A DNA stretch of 64,000 bases, from assembly GCA_002633005.1 (NCBI GenBank), contig NMRA01000058.1:1081658-1145657 (forward strand). Reading direction: 5' to 3'. The notes under the pieces are model-generated. The model did no database searches. It saw nothing but the letters and a program-made list of their open reading frames with translations, and was not told the DNA's origin. Both the position numbers and the translations under genes were made by a program. Below are positions 24,279 through 37,683 of the stretch, in pieces (position 1 is the stretch's first letter; every line of letters begins with the position of its first letter). Source of the stretch: Phoronis australis (Eukaryota; Phoronida; Phoronidae).

Positions 24279-25504
24279 AATTGAACGTATGAGATAAACC
24301 ACTTGCTAATCCCAAAACGAGTGGAACATCAAACTCTTGCACAGTAGAAGACGAGGAAACGGTACTTGAGTATCAAGACCAGTAAAATCTCACCACATTG
24401 GGATGGATTCACACTCATTCTACCCAGATGCCTTTCCTGGCTAGTGTTGATTTACATAGCCAATGTGCATACCAGCTACCTGAAGCAACTGCCATCGTTC
24501 AGTCGCAAAGCAAAGAAGACTGGCTTCTACCATCTGACTCCAAACAATGAGACTCATCACCAAATGTCACCAAAAGGGATTCTATCCACATTACTCAAAC
24601 GCAGACCTGTTTGAAGAAGTAAGCCAATCGTCATGCACTATACTTGGAGACCCCCGGCATGAATGACGGACAACAACCCAATACAGGCAGAACTCCATGC
24701 ACGACAGAGGACAGTTCTTGACAAAAAGACGTTAAGTCTTTCTTCCTATCTAGTTGGTACTCATTGCAGTTATATCCATAGTGTGGTTATCTGTAATATG
24801 ATGATATATGGCCCTGGTAGGAACTATCCAGCAATTTTGCTATGACTACATCTCTCTTAGCATTTTGAATAAGTGACGTCATATCGAAAGGGCACCATTT
24901 GGGAATAATACCTGCGTTTCAATGAAGCTGGTTTGCGTTAAAATTAATCTTGTAGATTTTAAAAACTAGTTGAAAAACGCTGGAAAACCATTGGAACACA
25001 TTGTCCGACACTCAATAAGAACTGTTCTCAAGTATGAGATCGGTCAAGTGTATGTACACATTTTTTCTGTTACATATGGTTTCTTGAAACATACTTGATC
25101 AAAGCAAATGATTACCACACATCTTGATGTGCGGTTTGACTTTTGAGCACCTCGAGACACAATCAGCTGTTTCTAGTTATGTTTCTTGAAAAGGAGTTCG
25201 CTTTAGTTAGATAATTCACTCGTTTCTTAACCAATTTTAATGATGAGATTGCTCCCATTATGGACTGAAGAATCTGACGATTTCGCTTTGAGTTAGATGT
25301 AACCAGCCCTTCTACCGAGTTTGATAGTATTCGTTGTAAAATGTACAGATGATCGAGTCGCCGAGTCGAGTACTTTTACAGCAGTGTCAGTATTGTGACC
25401 GAAAATGAACGTAATGTCATTTTTATTGGATAGACCATGTTTGTCAATTGGTGGTCGCGAATTTGACTTCTACGTGCCGGCAATGTTCAGTCTTTGGACT
25501 TGAA

Positions 25505-27570
25505 TAACAAAGCTATACGCGCATTTTTACAATATGAAAAGCACTATCTGTTTCCAGATAGTCAGCGAGCAAGGCCACAAGAACACAAACAGTGGATGAG
25601 CGATAACAGTCTAAAGTTGAATTCAAGCATAGAGTAGCGTTCTGTAGAGCAAGTTTCTTCTACGAAAATCGAGATTACTCAGAATCACGCGAAGATGGCA
25701 ACCGATTTGATATCCGTTATTCAACGGAGAAACCTGGTTCTCAAAATGCAGTAGCCTGTGACTGCTCATATCATTACTGCATGCCAATGTACTATGAATG
25801 GAACTTCCTCAAAGGCAAATGGGCGTAGCTTTAAGAAGATCTCTAGGAACACAAACAACCTTTTTAAAAGGATACCAGAACCCGGTCCTGCTTTAATAAT
25901 AGGTATTAAGAGCGACTTTCCCGTACAATTCTCTGAAACAAAGAATAACCTGTAATCCTCGACAACCCTCAAAAAGTTTGGAGGAAAATTGAAAACTACT
26001 TCAAAGTAAGTCTACTAAACGGGCAACTGTGAGGAAAGTCCATCCATTATGAACCATAATAGCAATTCCGTGACATAGGGAGAATGAGTTTCAATTTATT
26101 CATGCTTTTATCTTTGAAGATTGACGCCAGTGATACATTAGCAGGTGACAGAACGACGATAAGTTGAAACCACCAAAAGAGGGTTTAGAATCCTTTTAAA
26201 TTTGAGCAGGTCACATCTCAGGTGACTTGGCATCTTTGCTTTGCAGCATCAGTAGCATAGTCTCGACTGAGTCAACAAGTCGCAGGGAAAGGTTGGTGAA
26301 AATGCTAACCCTTGCTTTTATCTAAATTAAACTTGGTCCGAAAACAGTTTGAAGTTTCAATTTGAGGTGCACTCACACTTTGCCATCAACACGTGTCCTA
26401 CATATTAATTAATGTTATCCATGTACTGCTCAGAGTGGCATTTTGTACGATTGTCATGTTTTTTTAAAAAGGATCATCACAGTGTGCATCACCGCTGCAC
26501 AAACAAGCAGCAGTGACAGCGTGACCTGATTTCTGAGTCGCCTGCAGAGGAATGGGCTTTGGTGGCAAACGATGTTCGATCACTTTATATCCACCTATTC
26601 TTTGAAATCAAGGCAAGAAATATTTCTGTTTCTCAATGCAGTAGAGCCAGTCTAAACATAGCTGCTTTTTTAATCCGGCTCCACATGCTGTTACCTTTAA
26701 TCGGTAATCACACCAGTTTAATAGGCAACAAAACTGAGAACCTGCAACAAAATACACTTAAGGATCACTAAAATTATGCTGTATTTAATGTTGACAAACC
26801 AGGCACTGTTTTTTTGAAAAAAACTGTAGTTTGCAGCTGTGCCGACACTAACAAGAATGTTGTTGAAACAACATCCGCTTTCATGCTGGCGTCTTGTTTA
26901 AATGCATCTCAAAAGTGACGTGTGTGTGTTTTGCAGCTTCACGTAAGTGTGATATCTGAGGATGAGGAAATTGCATTCAACTTGGCGTGTCAGCAAACTC
27001 ACAGGTTAGATGTAAAATTAAAATCGCGCAGCAGACCACTTGGTGACATGCAATAGACAAGGTGAACTATATGAACAATATCGGACATACCAGTGGGGTA
27101 AGCCTACGCATGACGTGAGAGAGAGAGAGATACCCAAACAGAGACATACGTAGCTACTGGAGTCTATTCACTACAGACTTGTAGTGAGATAGAACCCTAT
27201 GCCTCTGTTAAGGCCTCTGGCGTGAGTGTTGAATTTGATGATTAATTCGGCCTCGCACTTTCTCCGTGCGTAAATGTCCGGCAGCCCCCCTTTGACTACC
27301 AGTACATTGAGGTCACTGGTAGTATGGCTTGGGAGATTGAAAAGTTCCCCAATGGGGACCGCCCTGTTGTTGTGCAGGATCGTCTGCCTATTGCCATTCG
27401 TTCTCGTGCGTAACGGGTTACATTTCTCCCCGAAATACCAAGTATGGGGACATTTACCACACCTAATAAGTTACACAATGCCCGCTGTGATTGTCACCAT
27501 TGAGTGTACCTGTGGCAGGTGCTGAGAAATGTCCAGTGCAGTGGAAGACCTCTAAGAAGCAAGCTGCTAC
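25505..27570 (+). pseudogene. Two-copy unidentified family, copy 1 (decayed)
   Basis: Homologous to 60700-62160 on the minus strand. A frame runs NKAIRAFLQYEKHYLFPDSQ, then VEQVSSTKIEITQNHAKMAT, then IQRRNLVLKMQ and, after a stop, TMNGTSSKA (25510-25960). At about 26360-26480 come HSHF and CYPCTAQSGILYD blocks, at 26940-26990 VISEDEEIAFNLAC, and at 27505 YLWQVLRN. A Penelope-like fragment splits it between about 27010 and 27490. Third-position differences from the other copy suggest past selection on this frame; stops show decay. No domain recognised. Confidence 0.6.
27171..27467 (-). mobile_element. Penelope-like GIY-YIG endonuclease fragment
   Basis: A continuous minus-strand frame of about 98 codons to a stop contains IRCGKCPHTWYFGE, an ILHNNRAVPIGELFNLPSH stretch, VLVVKGGLPD, ARRKCEAELI and ARGLNRGIGF. 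This matches the C-terminal GIY-YIG nuclease region of Penelope-like retroelements (Y.GE...R...H...N, then a GG.P...R...E.LI block). The usual catalytic Tyr and the GETGRRL region are altered. It is truncated at its 5' side and inserted in the two-copy family copy. Confidence 0.65.
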
Positions 27571-27793
27571 GCTATCGTTGCCCCATCACAACATCCTCGA
27601 TCCTTCAGTGTACACAGTATGTGCCAGACAGGTGTTTTGTTTCATTTTTTAATGGTGCTAAGTGTCTTCAATGCGTCCTCAAATCCGAAATAGTTAGTAC
27701 TGGTACAGCAGTCTAAAATCGAAAACATAGTCATTCATTCTGTTAGATGAAGCAATGTGGCCTAGTGGTATAGATGTCCGCTTCCATGGGTTC

Positions 27794-27960
27794 GAGTACC
27801 AACTTGCAAACCGATTTCATTAAACTAATTGACCTTCGGAACATGTGTGCAAAAATCTTGATACCTTGTAGTGCTTGGTACCGCAGCTGTAAGCACAGGT
27901 ACAATTTTGAATAAGGTGGCCTTAATTTGCATTAATCATAGAACTGATCATGCAACAACC
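27794..27960 (-). repeat. 160-bp repeat family, minus-strand copy with possible tRNA-like head
   Basis: Almost identical to 14236-14345. Just left of it, 27755-27795 carries TGGCCTAGTGG and GGTTCGAG, resembling RNA polymerase III A and B boxes. They lie only about 31 bases apart, shorter than in a tRNA. Confidence 0.7.
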
Positions 27961-28199
27961 TTCATAATAATGCACCTGTGCTTACCAAGGGAAGTGTGTT
28001 TACTGTATTGCCGGATACACAACTGGTTTAATGACCAGTGAGCGCTAATAAACGATTGAAAGAAAGCTTTAACGATAACAAACGTGTTACCTGATGCGGG
28101 AAACTCCATTCGTCTGGAGTTGTAACCGTACTGGGTACATGTTTGACTGTACCGAGAAACTATTCGTGTAAAAAACAATGGAAAGCACATTGGGCACAT

Positions 28200-31100
28200 C
28201 TATAAATTTAACATGGAACCTTTGACAGAATTTCATTTAAACAATCCGAAAAAGAAGCAGTTAAGTGTGTGAACCATTTTCCTCCGTGTGACAAATTATA
28301 TTCAAACTCATGAGATATGATGTCGCTTTCGTAAAATGTAACAATGATACATTTCTTTCATTCAACGTAAGTTGTAACAATGACATACTTAAATGAAACA
28401 ACAAAAAGGGATCACTGAAATTTTCGGATATAAATAACATCCTTCGTCAACAGAAACAGAAATAAAGTGAAATCAAACACAATATGACAATTGACATCTG
28501 GTACATGGCGTAATGAACATGATACATTGTTGCGAAAAAAAGAAAAAATATTGTAAGAAGTCTTTATGTTCAATCCATTAGGTTCAAGTGTGATATTATT
28601 TACCTAATAACGTGTAGAAAATGCCCCATTCAATACATAGGACCAACCCAACATGATCTATAAACTCAGTTTCGCAATCATGGATTTAACATAATACATA
28701 AAATCATTTCTGATAGAACAGGTAATCATATCAATTCCAAAAACATAATCTACAAGATTTTTCTGTACAAATAATACAGAAACTCCAATACCCTAGTACA
28801 CCTCACAGACTCAAAAGAGAACAATTTTGGATAAATCAGCTTAACACACTTCAACCTAATGGATTGAACATAAAGATTTCTTAAATTACATTTTACCAAA
28901 TTGTTAAATTTACGGTTCATCAGTGCTAGCCTTCGAAAAAGGCAGTGACTTCGCCAGCAACAGACGCATACCCTAATATAGTTTCGCTATACAAGGGTGG
29001 TGTCACAAGTCACACCCGTTTATCTACTGTGGTGGTATTTCATTTTTAGTATTTCTGTCGTCACCTTGTTTATTTTTCCAGGCCCTTAGCAAGGGGGGGG
29101 GGGGNNNNNNNNNNNNNNNNNNNNNNNNNNNNNNNNNNNNNNNNNNNNNNNNNNNGGGGGGGGGGGTTCGAGGGGTTCGAACAACCTCCCTCCTCTGCGG
29201 AAAAGGTCCAGCTCCAGCCCATCCGTTAAAGATAGGATAGGCTTACAAATGGAAAACAGCTACCAACTACATTGATAAATAAGTTAGTAATAATTTTGAA
29301 TTTGCCTCTGGTTCAAAGCGCTTCACGTCATCATCGGTCCGTATCCGGTCAACTTCACTCAATTGGTACTCACGTAGATGACAGGATCGTGTAGACGGTT
29401 AGAGGAGGCTTTATGTTACTAATCGGCATTGAACACACGTGATGGTTACACCGTAGGGTAACAAAGGAATCTAGAAGTAAATGGCTATACGTAGCTAAGC
29501 TATATATCAAAAAGTCACAGTGCGGTGTCAATGCCTAAAATCGACCAAGAAACAAAACAGCAGATATTGCTTGCTAGCATAGTACGGTAAAGGGCAGCCG
29601 TTTTCGAATTCGGAATTGAAACTGCTCGTCAAAAAAGTTTTGTTTTTCACGCAGTGTCCAATGGAGCAATTCGACAATCTTTACATTACTAGAGGGCGCG
29701 CGTGTACTAGTGGTGATAGATTAAGAAGCCTCGATTTTCCGATGCCTTCAATGCATGGTGAAATGGCTTTCAGCCGTGCCAACTGAATTTAAGATTGCGT
29801 GAAAATGGTACTTCTACGAGAGGAAGTAAGCATGATGATATAGAAAGGAAGGTTTGTGATTATTTTAACGATCATTCCATGCTTACCATACTGATGCCTG
29901 TTAACTGAGGTACTGGCCGATGTCGACTTCGCGGCAGTCGCCAGTCGGGTTAATCATTCATTGTTGTGATGTGTGTTACGATAGCTGACGTAGCTCTCGG
30001 GATCTTTTCCTGCATGAAAGCAACATTATTAATGTTTGGAATGAGTTCTAACAGGTTTATCAGTGACAGTTACATCAATCAATGCTCAATGTTTATGTTG
30101 TCAACTCGATATTGGTTAGTGAGGTAAGACTACAATCCAAACCCAAAGGGTACGTGACAAATATCCATTAGACTATTTGTTTACTCCCTATTGTTTGTCG
30201 TCCGGAAATCTATAGCACCTAGGCATGAAAACATATCATGTCTGTTTTCACCTGACCTTTATTTTTTATGTTTGAGGGCTAGTGCCGTGCAGAGGAGATA
30301 TGCATCACTTCTGCAACCGTCCCTGAATGTAGTCGACTGCAACTAACCAGCAAAATCTTCTAATCCAGTACAGATCTGTTGTCAAGGCCTACTTTCTATA
30401 TCGGAGCCAAAAACAAAGCCTTTGAAAAGGGACAGCTATTTTAAGGAAAGGCATGTAAGTTGTTTTGTCAGGTGCTCAGCGGGTGGTTGGCATAGGGGGT
30501 TGGAGCTGTAAAATTTGGTGCAACTGAATGTGTGGAAATAACAGGTAATAGTGAGGTAATTCTTAACCTTCATGAAGTTCTTTGAAGTTTCGTGAAACTG
30601 TTTTGCTATCCATTGTAAACCCCCAAAAATATTACATTTTCAGAATGCTCAATGACGGAACAGTCTTAACTCGTGCCTTGAAGTGTTGCAAGTCGTTTAT
30701 ATGACTGCCATTTTTGTGAAAAATGGATTTTTGCTGTGAACATACGAGTGACGTCGTATTTGAACATATTATTCTTACTTCCAATAGGCAAACAATGGTG
30801 CCTCAGGATTTTTAATTACTCTCAAACAACAGAAAGATTATCCATCGTTTTTAAATGACCCAAGTCTTCATATCTTCTATTGGAAGAAACATAAAAAATC
30901 TGAGAAACGGTTACCTCAGCCTTAGACCAGAAGTGTGCTTCACAGACCCATAAATCTGTAATCGTTGTTTAAAAATGCCGAAAGTATCAAAAATCAAAGG
31001 CTTGAAAATGGTTAAAAAAGGTTTGAAGTTGTCTCAAATAACTTGCATATTTTTGCAGACAAAACTTTAAAGAATTGTTATGGCTAGGGATGAAAAATAA

Positions 31101-33480
31101 AGAATCAGTTCTGTATAAATCAATACTTATTATATTATATACTTCCTTGCTTTCTGGAAATATTAATTCTTTAATTTTGTGTGAAATTGTAAAGCAGTTA
31201 CCATATCATATTTTTGAAAAACAAGGGCAACATTTTTGACCCAACCTGACATATTTAATTATTCATGTTTCAATATCTGTTCCAGGTTCACTGACATCTT
31301 TAAGGCCACTTCAAGCCGCAACATAGACGAGCTTTGTTACTCCTTTCACTTCCCGCAGCATATCGTCCACACAACAGCAGGCACAATGTAGAAGTCAGTG
31401 GCCCTGGAGAAATGTGAATTGCAGTTCTGTACTAAGTGACCATACGAAAATGTGCCAGTGGATTGTTTGTGTGTGAAGAGGAACTATATCTGACTGCTAC
31501 ACCAGCCAGCCTCGTTGGTGAGGATGCCCTTTCATATAGGCAATGAGTCATGTGTGGACAACAATGGCTTATTTCCTTTCTTGGAAGAAACATGAGGGAC
31601 TGAAGCTAAAGAAGACCTAGTAACACTCTGGTCTAGTGCAGGGTCAGATTTTGGGCACAAAGGGATTCAAGTGATATACTGTTGTAATTACCTTCAAGGA
31701 TCTTCGAAACTGGACCTTTTTACAAACGCTTATCTAGGCCATTGAAACTCGATCCAATGAAATGAAAACCAAAAGCATCTAGCATAAATACATGTCCTTT
31801 CTCACTGAGTGACATTAACTTTCCTTTCAGAAGAAAGGCTTGATACTAATGGTAAAAACTTTTCAATTTGGTACGCATTATGCGGAAATGACATTCAGTG
31901 ACTCCAACGATTGTCTTATGGTCAGTAAAAGCCCGTTAATGCTACACTTTCTCAAAGAAATTTTTCATCAACAGGCAAGTTTGTCACTAATTAATCAAAA
32001 CACAATATTTCTTCAGTTTTAAAGCCCCATAAAGTGCAGTTGTGCTGCTTCTTTATAAAGCTGAAATAATTACCGATTACGGTTGCGAATTTTCATTTTT
32101 CTTCTTGAACTTTAGAAATGTCTGGTGATCATAACGACGTGTTCCCCCTTTGTTTGCATTTGATTTGTTTGTGTGTGAAACTATTTTTAGAGCTTTCTGA
32201 AGAAGGCCTTTGACCAGTTTTAAGTTTTGTATTAACTTGTCTATAACAAAAGTTCCACATACAACCAGAGTATGTTTTAATCGTAGCTAGCTGGATAAGA
32301 ATCTGCTATGCACAAGATATGAGAGTAAAGAATAATCAGTGTATTTAAAAATAAAATGACAAACTGAAAAACCACATACATACAACGGAACAACATTATA
32401 TGTTGAAAACAATTGTAATTTTTCCAATGCAAGGGCTGACTTTCTGAATTGAGAGATTCAATTCTCTCAGTTTATTGGTGAAGGACTGCTTTTCACTATG
32501 TCGAATGATGAAATAGATAGTAAGGCGGCTGGTTTCAGTCGTTTTCTCTCACCTGTAACAAAATAGTCGGAGAAATATTAGCAAATTGCAAGAAAAAACT
32601 AGTTTTGTCAGGCAGAACTTACTTGACATTTGATCTTCATATTTACATGTAGAACATAATAATCTTTGTTCCCAAGCCTTATTTAATATCTGAATTAAAA
32701 TATGTGAAACAGGCTAAGAGTGATTTGAGAATGTGTATTTTTCATGACAGCTAAGACGTGTTCCTGATCTCAACACATAAACTTCATTCTAGGTGTCAAT
32801 TCTTATTCCAATGCAAGGTTACGAATTTACTGAATAGCTCATTCACGTTAATTCGGTAACTATAATGTGGTAGTCCTGGGGGTGGGGTCAGCTATAAAAT
32901 AAGGAAACTCACTCATCTATAGAATTTTATTGGATATACCATAGTTTTAAGAGTAACTGCTGTGAAAAAGTCACCCTTGACTTGTGAGCGAAACGTCAGC
33001 ACTCACACCCAGGACAATATGTGAATATGTGCTGCTAGCCTACCATCCGGGTCCCGGGTGAGTTTCTGAAGAGAAACATTTATTTCCTCTGGATAAACCC
33101 GTTATTCTGTGGGGTAACTGGTGGGGATAACATCACAGCGATTTCGATAGAAACTAATTGCTAAGACTTAACAAGTGACGTGGTTATGTGGTCTCTCACT
33201 GAAAATGCTTAGAGCAAACACACGGGGCGTGAGGCTTTACTAAGTACTACAGGCAGATTATTTTGATGCTTTCACACATGGTCAACGAATTTAATAGTGA
33301 ATTTAAGCAAATTAAGGCCGCCATTACTTGTGGGGATAGTTCGTGGTACTATATATACTTGGGTTACCCTGTTCTTGGTTGGACTGTAGATAGTTGTCTA
33401 ACAAGGCAGCCACAGCAAGATGACGGAGAGCAGCATAAAAACTAAACACGGTCGTTGAGTTTCTACTGACACACAAAGTT
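28200..33480. other. Long stretch without recognised genes
   Basis: AT-rich, with only short chance frames on both strands. It includes the assembly gap at 29105-29155 and ordinary-looking noncoding sequence. Confidence 0.5.
29090..29166. other. Assembly gap in a G run
   Basis: 51 N flanked on both sides by runs of G, probably unresolved homopolymer. Adjacent sequence may not be truly contiguous. Confidence 0.95.
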
Positions 33481-33487
33481 TATTAAC

Positions 33488-33489
<2 letters not shown>

Positions 33490-33533
<44 letters not shown>
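33490..33533. repeat. (TA)n microsatellite
   Basis: More than 20 AT dinucleotides. The overlapping minus-strand frame ending in IY repeats is an artefact. Confidence 0.95.
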
Positions 33534-33535
<2 letters not shown>

Positions 33536-33827
33536 TGGATAGAACTATGTGTGAGTTGTGAGTGCAAAACAACAACAATATTGAAAGATCCGGTGACTTC
33601 ATCCAAACCATAAATATGAATGAAGTCTGGACAGCTGTCTGGTATATAGGCTTTCACTGTGAGCAGCCAGGGGTCAGTGATATAGTGAACAAAAGCCCAA
33701 GGATGTCCGGAATTGTTATATAACATAAATGTTTTGCCGGGACAGTTGTACGTCATAGGAACTGATTTAACTTGCACTTAATTAACCTCATGAGAATTCA
33801 TGACATTACTCAAAATTTTGTTTGTTC

Positions 33828-34535
33828 TAATAGCTACAGTGCCAAGCACCACCGGTGAACTATCAAAATATTTGCACCAATGTTCCCATTGTCAATTAGT
33901 TTAATGAAATCAGTTTGCAATATGATGCATGATAAATTTGCATAATCAATGCAAATTAAGGCCACCATTATTCAAAATAATATTTCTCCTCATAACGCCC
34001 TTACCAAGCACTGCAGACAAGTTACTTTAATGTTTTCACCAATGTTTCTATGGTCATCGAATTTAATGGAGATCATCATGAATTTGGATAATGTATGCAA
34101 ATTAAGACCGCCATTATTCAGAATTCTACTTTTGCTTAAAGCTGAAGTACCAAGCACCCAAATAAACTATTTTAACTTCTTCGCTCATGTTTCTGTGGTC
34201 AATCAATTTAATGAAATCAGTTTGCATGTTGTTGCATGATAAATTTGCATGGTTTATATAAAGAAATGGCAAGTATTTGAAATACTGTTTCTGCTCATAA
34301 TTTCCTAAGGGCCATTACATGTAGATTATTTTCATATTATATCTCATGTTTTCATGGCCATCATGAATTTTCATAATTGACAATTTACGAAAATTACAGC
34401 TGTTCTGTTCTGCTTGTGCTTACAGGTATAACTGCTGCACCAGACACCAGAGGCTAGTTATTGATATTTGAACTGTACTCAATAAATTTAATGAAATCTG
34501 TATGCAGGTTGTAGCATGATATATTTTCAGAATCT
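33828..34535 (+). repeat. 160-bp repeat family, tandem array of about four units
   Basis: Successive units carry (A)GTGCCAAGCACC or equivalent, a (C)AATGTTTC..TGGTCAAT block, TTTAATGAAATCAGTTTGCA, TGATAAATTTGCAT, and ATGCAAATTAAGGCCNCCAT. The same unit occurs singly at 12640, 13470, 14196 and 27794. Each full unit carries an octamer-like ATGCAAAT. Confidence 0.8.
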
Positions 34536-34809
34536 TTTTTTGAAGATGAAGGAAGAAAATATTTTGGGCAGTTAGTGCTCAGCAGTTTGAGGCTTTAAGT
34601 TCGAAAAAGATATTGTCCGTTGCCCTGCGCTCCCACAGACCATAGAAAAAAACGCAAATTAGTTTAATGACAATGGTGAATGCTGAAATGGGATTTGGAT
34701 TGATCAGTTTATAGGAAACACATTCATGAGGAACGGACACAGTATTGGGGGCATAATAGGGAATTGCCCTTAAAGAAGAGACTCTTAAGCTCTGGGTACA
34801 AGTTGTCAT

Positions 34810-35650
34810 TTGTCCCACAGGATTGAATCAGGCCTTGGAGAGATGGAGAGCGATAACACTGCATCTTGTACTGAATATCACACAGCAGATAGGAAGGCAC
34901 GTCTTGATGCAGATGCCCAGGGTATTGCACGAATCTGTCAAAAAGTAGATACCAGCATCGATCTATTGGATCCCGAGGTCCATCCAAAAAGACGAAGTAG
35001 TGAACATTAGCTGTGACAAGATTGCTACTCCAACAATTAATGTACATGAAACAATAAGCATTGGACAGGCGATGTTATCAGACATCAAGAAAGGCTAGCA
35101 GTACGTTACAAGCACAAGCAGGTAATCACTGATGAAGATCCCCCACTGTCTCTTAAAATAGTACAAGGACATTGGCAGCAGGCATTTTGGAGTGGAGACA
35201 TCTCACAAAGAAGCTGTTTCCATTATTTTCCAGCAGGACGTGAAAGGTTCATGTCAATTTAACAAATTTTCAGTTGTTTTGGATGACACAAATGAATTGG
35301 TGCTTCGTGTGCATTACTATGACAAGGAACAGATTCAAACACCACAACCATTAAATCACTCAGTAAGCGTAGAGCAGTCGTAGACATTAAGTTGACAGTG
35401 GAAACATGTAGTGATATTGTGAAGGTCTCCTCCGTGCCCATGCGCTGTAGGGGTGTAATACTGTGGTATGCTACTATGGAGTTGGAAAGGGATCCATCGT
35501 TAAAATTTTGAATGCTGGACATGACCTGTCTGTCATCGGCACTGCTAAATTTTCCTGATGTCATAAAACTGGCCACTAAATGTATATGTGCCTGTTATAG
35601 AATGAAGAGAATCAGGAAGATGCCAGGAACCAGACTATTAGTATGGGGAA
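34810..35650 (+). pseudogene. Decayed ORF cluster, unidentified
   Basis: Plus-strand pieces in shifting frames: RKARLDADAQGIARICQK and SIDLLDPEVHPKRR (34860-35000), then SCDKIATPTINVHETISIGQ (35010-35070), then FWSGDISQ (about 35195) overlapped by FNKFSVVLDDTNELVLRVHY (35260). The frames look like former protein but are broken. Probably a mobile-element gene; family not recognised. Confidence 0.35.
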
Positions 35651-36678
35651 GAAAAACTACCTAAATTATTACGAACTAGGGGACAGCGGCGCAAAATTGG
35701 TGACGAACGTGGGACCGCGCTTTACTGGTGACAATCAGAAGAAACGCTACTGTTCTCTTCCATCGAGGTTACAATAGTCCAAATTACCTGAATGACTTAA
35801 TGCTTTTTTGGTTTATTTCATCCACACACGAATTTCAGTGGAATTTTCATTGCCAGTAGCTACACCAGCAGTTAAAACTGCAAGCGAGCGCAGGTCTGTG
35901 TTAGGCAACCTCGACTGCGCAAAGACGAGGCATCCCTTTCCTTCACCGAACATTCCCCGGCTTCGGGCTCTAGCACAAGGCAACTTTTCGATCGCAATTT
36001 TGTTTCTCGTGAAAAGGTTCTTAAATGAGTAAATTTCTACGTCTTGAAATGTGCTTATTCTACGCGTACTTTTTCAGATATTTATTATCATTAATAAGCA
36101 AGTCCAGAAAAAAAACAAACAATTAAGTACACCCATTCATTCAAGCATGCACACCTCAGGAAAGACCATTCTTGTATCTCGTATAAAGTGAACCACTGGA
36201 GTGAACAATAAAATTTTCCCATTTCCCGGAGAAGCTGTCATACACAAAATTTTATGCAATTAATTTTTCAGCATTGTATTACTCATAAGTATATGTGACA
36301 AACTTGTGAATATTAGGTGTATTTTTGTGGTATCTCTCCTTGTAAATGTACTGTTAGGCTAGTTATAGCAAAACGTTAAAATAATAGAAAAATCGTGTGT
36401 CCCATAAAGTCGAAGAAGAACACATTTGTACGAGAGACAGTTGAGGAGCTGAATGAGACACTTGTGGAATCGTTTCTGAATTCCTTCCAAAAATCTTGTA
36501 CAGAGTGACATTACCAAAAATGGTGTGACAGCGTCTCTGAAGCTTTGTTACAAAAGGAACATAAGTTAGAATCCGGACTTGGGTTTTGACTAAAAAGTAT
36601 TTGTTGCAATAATCCTGTGTATATTCTAAAATGGAGCCATCTTTAGTTGGGTTCTTTTGTAATTTCATAAGGCAATGC

Positions 36679-36714
<36 letters not shown>

Positions 36715-37140
36715 TTTCTTCCAATCTAACCATATTTCCCATTTACACTCTGACTTATAAGGTTTCTTAATGTCGTTTAAGATAGAACAAATATCATGGG
36801 CGGCAGACCATAGCGGGTTAGGGGGGCCAGTTTTTTCAGTGCTGGGCCGTTCATGATCTATGGTCGGTGCACCACAGAGGGGCTTTGGGCTATAGCTCCA
36901 CTTTTTTCAGTACTACGCCGCTCATGAATATGTCTACAACCCTTCACTTTTCATCAGTTGATATAGTCCAATCATGCTCGAGCTCTCAAATTAATTAATT
37001 AAGAGCAGAACGTTAAGTATTAAACGTACGCGTAGATTAAGCAAAATCACTCGTAAATTACTCAAAAGTACGCGTAGATTAAGCAAACGTACACGTAGAT
37101 TAAGCGCAAGTATACGTACTTTAAAGGCAAAGGCAACCTT
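35651..37140. other. No gene recognised; microsatellite and small tandem repeat
   Basis: (AT)n at 36681-36711. At 37023-37120 AGTACGCGTAGATTAAGC-like units occur four times. Other frames look like chance. Confidence 0.6.
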
Positions 37141-37390
37141 TTTTCATGTCAGTTTTAGCAAAAATAAGGTTCGTTGATTATCCCAGACATATTTTTCACT
37201 TATTTACTGCTTTTCGTAATTTAATTAATTACTCGTTGTCTTCTCCGGAAGTGACGTTTTGGGAGGCAAGAATTTCGCGCCAAATTTTTTCATATAGTCT
37301 TACTGTGAGAGCAGTCGAGTTAGTCATTGTTCTACCTCGATTGTGATAAGTTCGGTCGTCGTTTGCATTTGCTTACGAGTCAGTCAACAT

Positions 37391-37586
37391 GCCAGATAAT
37401 GGCAAGCATTTATCGGTAACGGGCTGATGTGTGCCCAAGGTGCGATGTCCATGGGACTTGTATTGTTATGTGAAACAAAGACGAAACAAAGGAAAACAAT
37501 GGAAGAATCCCATAGGCGATAACCCGTCGCATGGATCTCGCCAATTAAACAATAACTTGCAACATCCATATGACGTCATTTGGCAT
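37391..37586 (+). repeat. Dispersed repeat family 2, copy 2
   Basis: Same start, internal block and TGACGTCA palindrome (37571-37578) as the copy at 7714-7912. Confidence 0.75.
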
Positions 37587-37683
37587 GCATAAGCAAAAGC
37601 ACACAAAGATTAAGCTCATTTTAACTCGAATAAAGGTACTCGTTTGAGAACCATTTGGCGCTTTGCATATAATACACAGGGGC

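Noticed and set aside
33490-33777. 95-codon minus-strand frame ending in IY repeats
   Set aside because: Driven by the (TA)n microsatellite.
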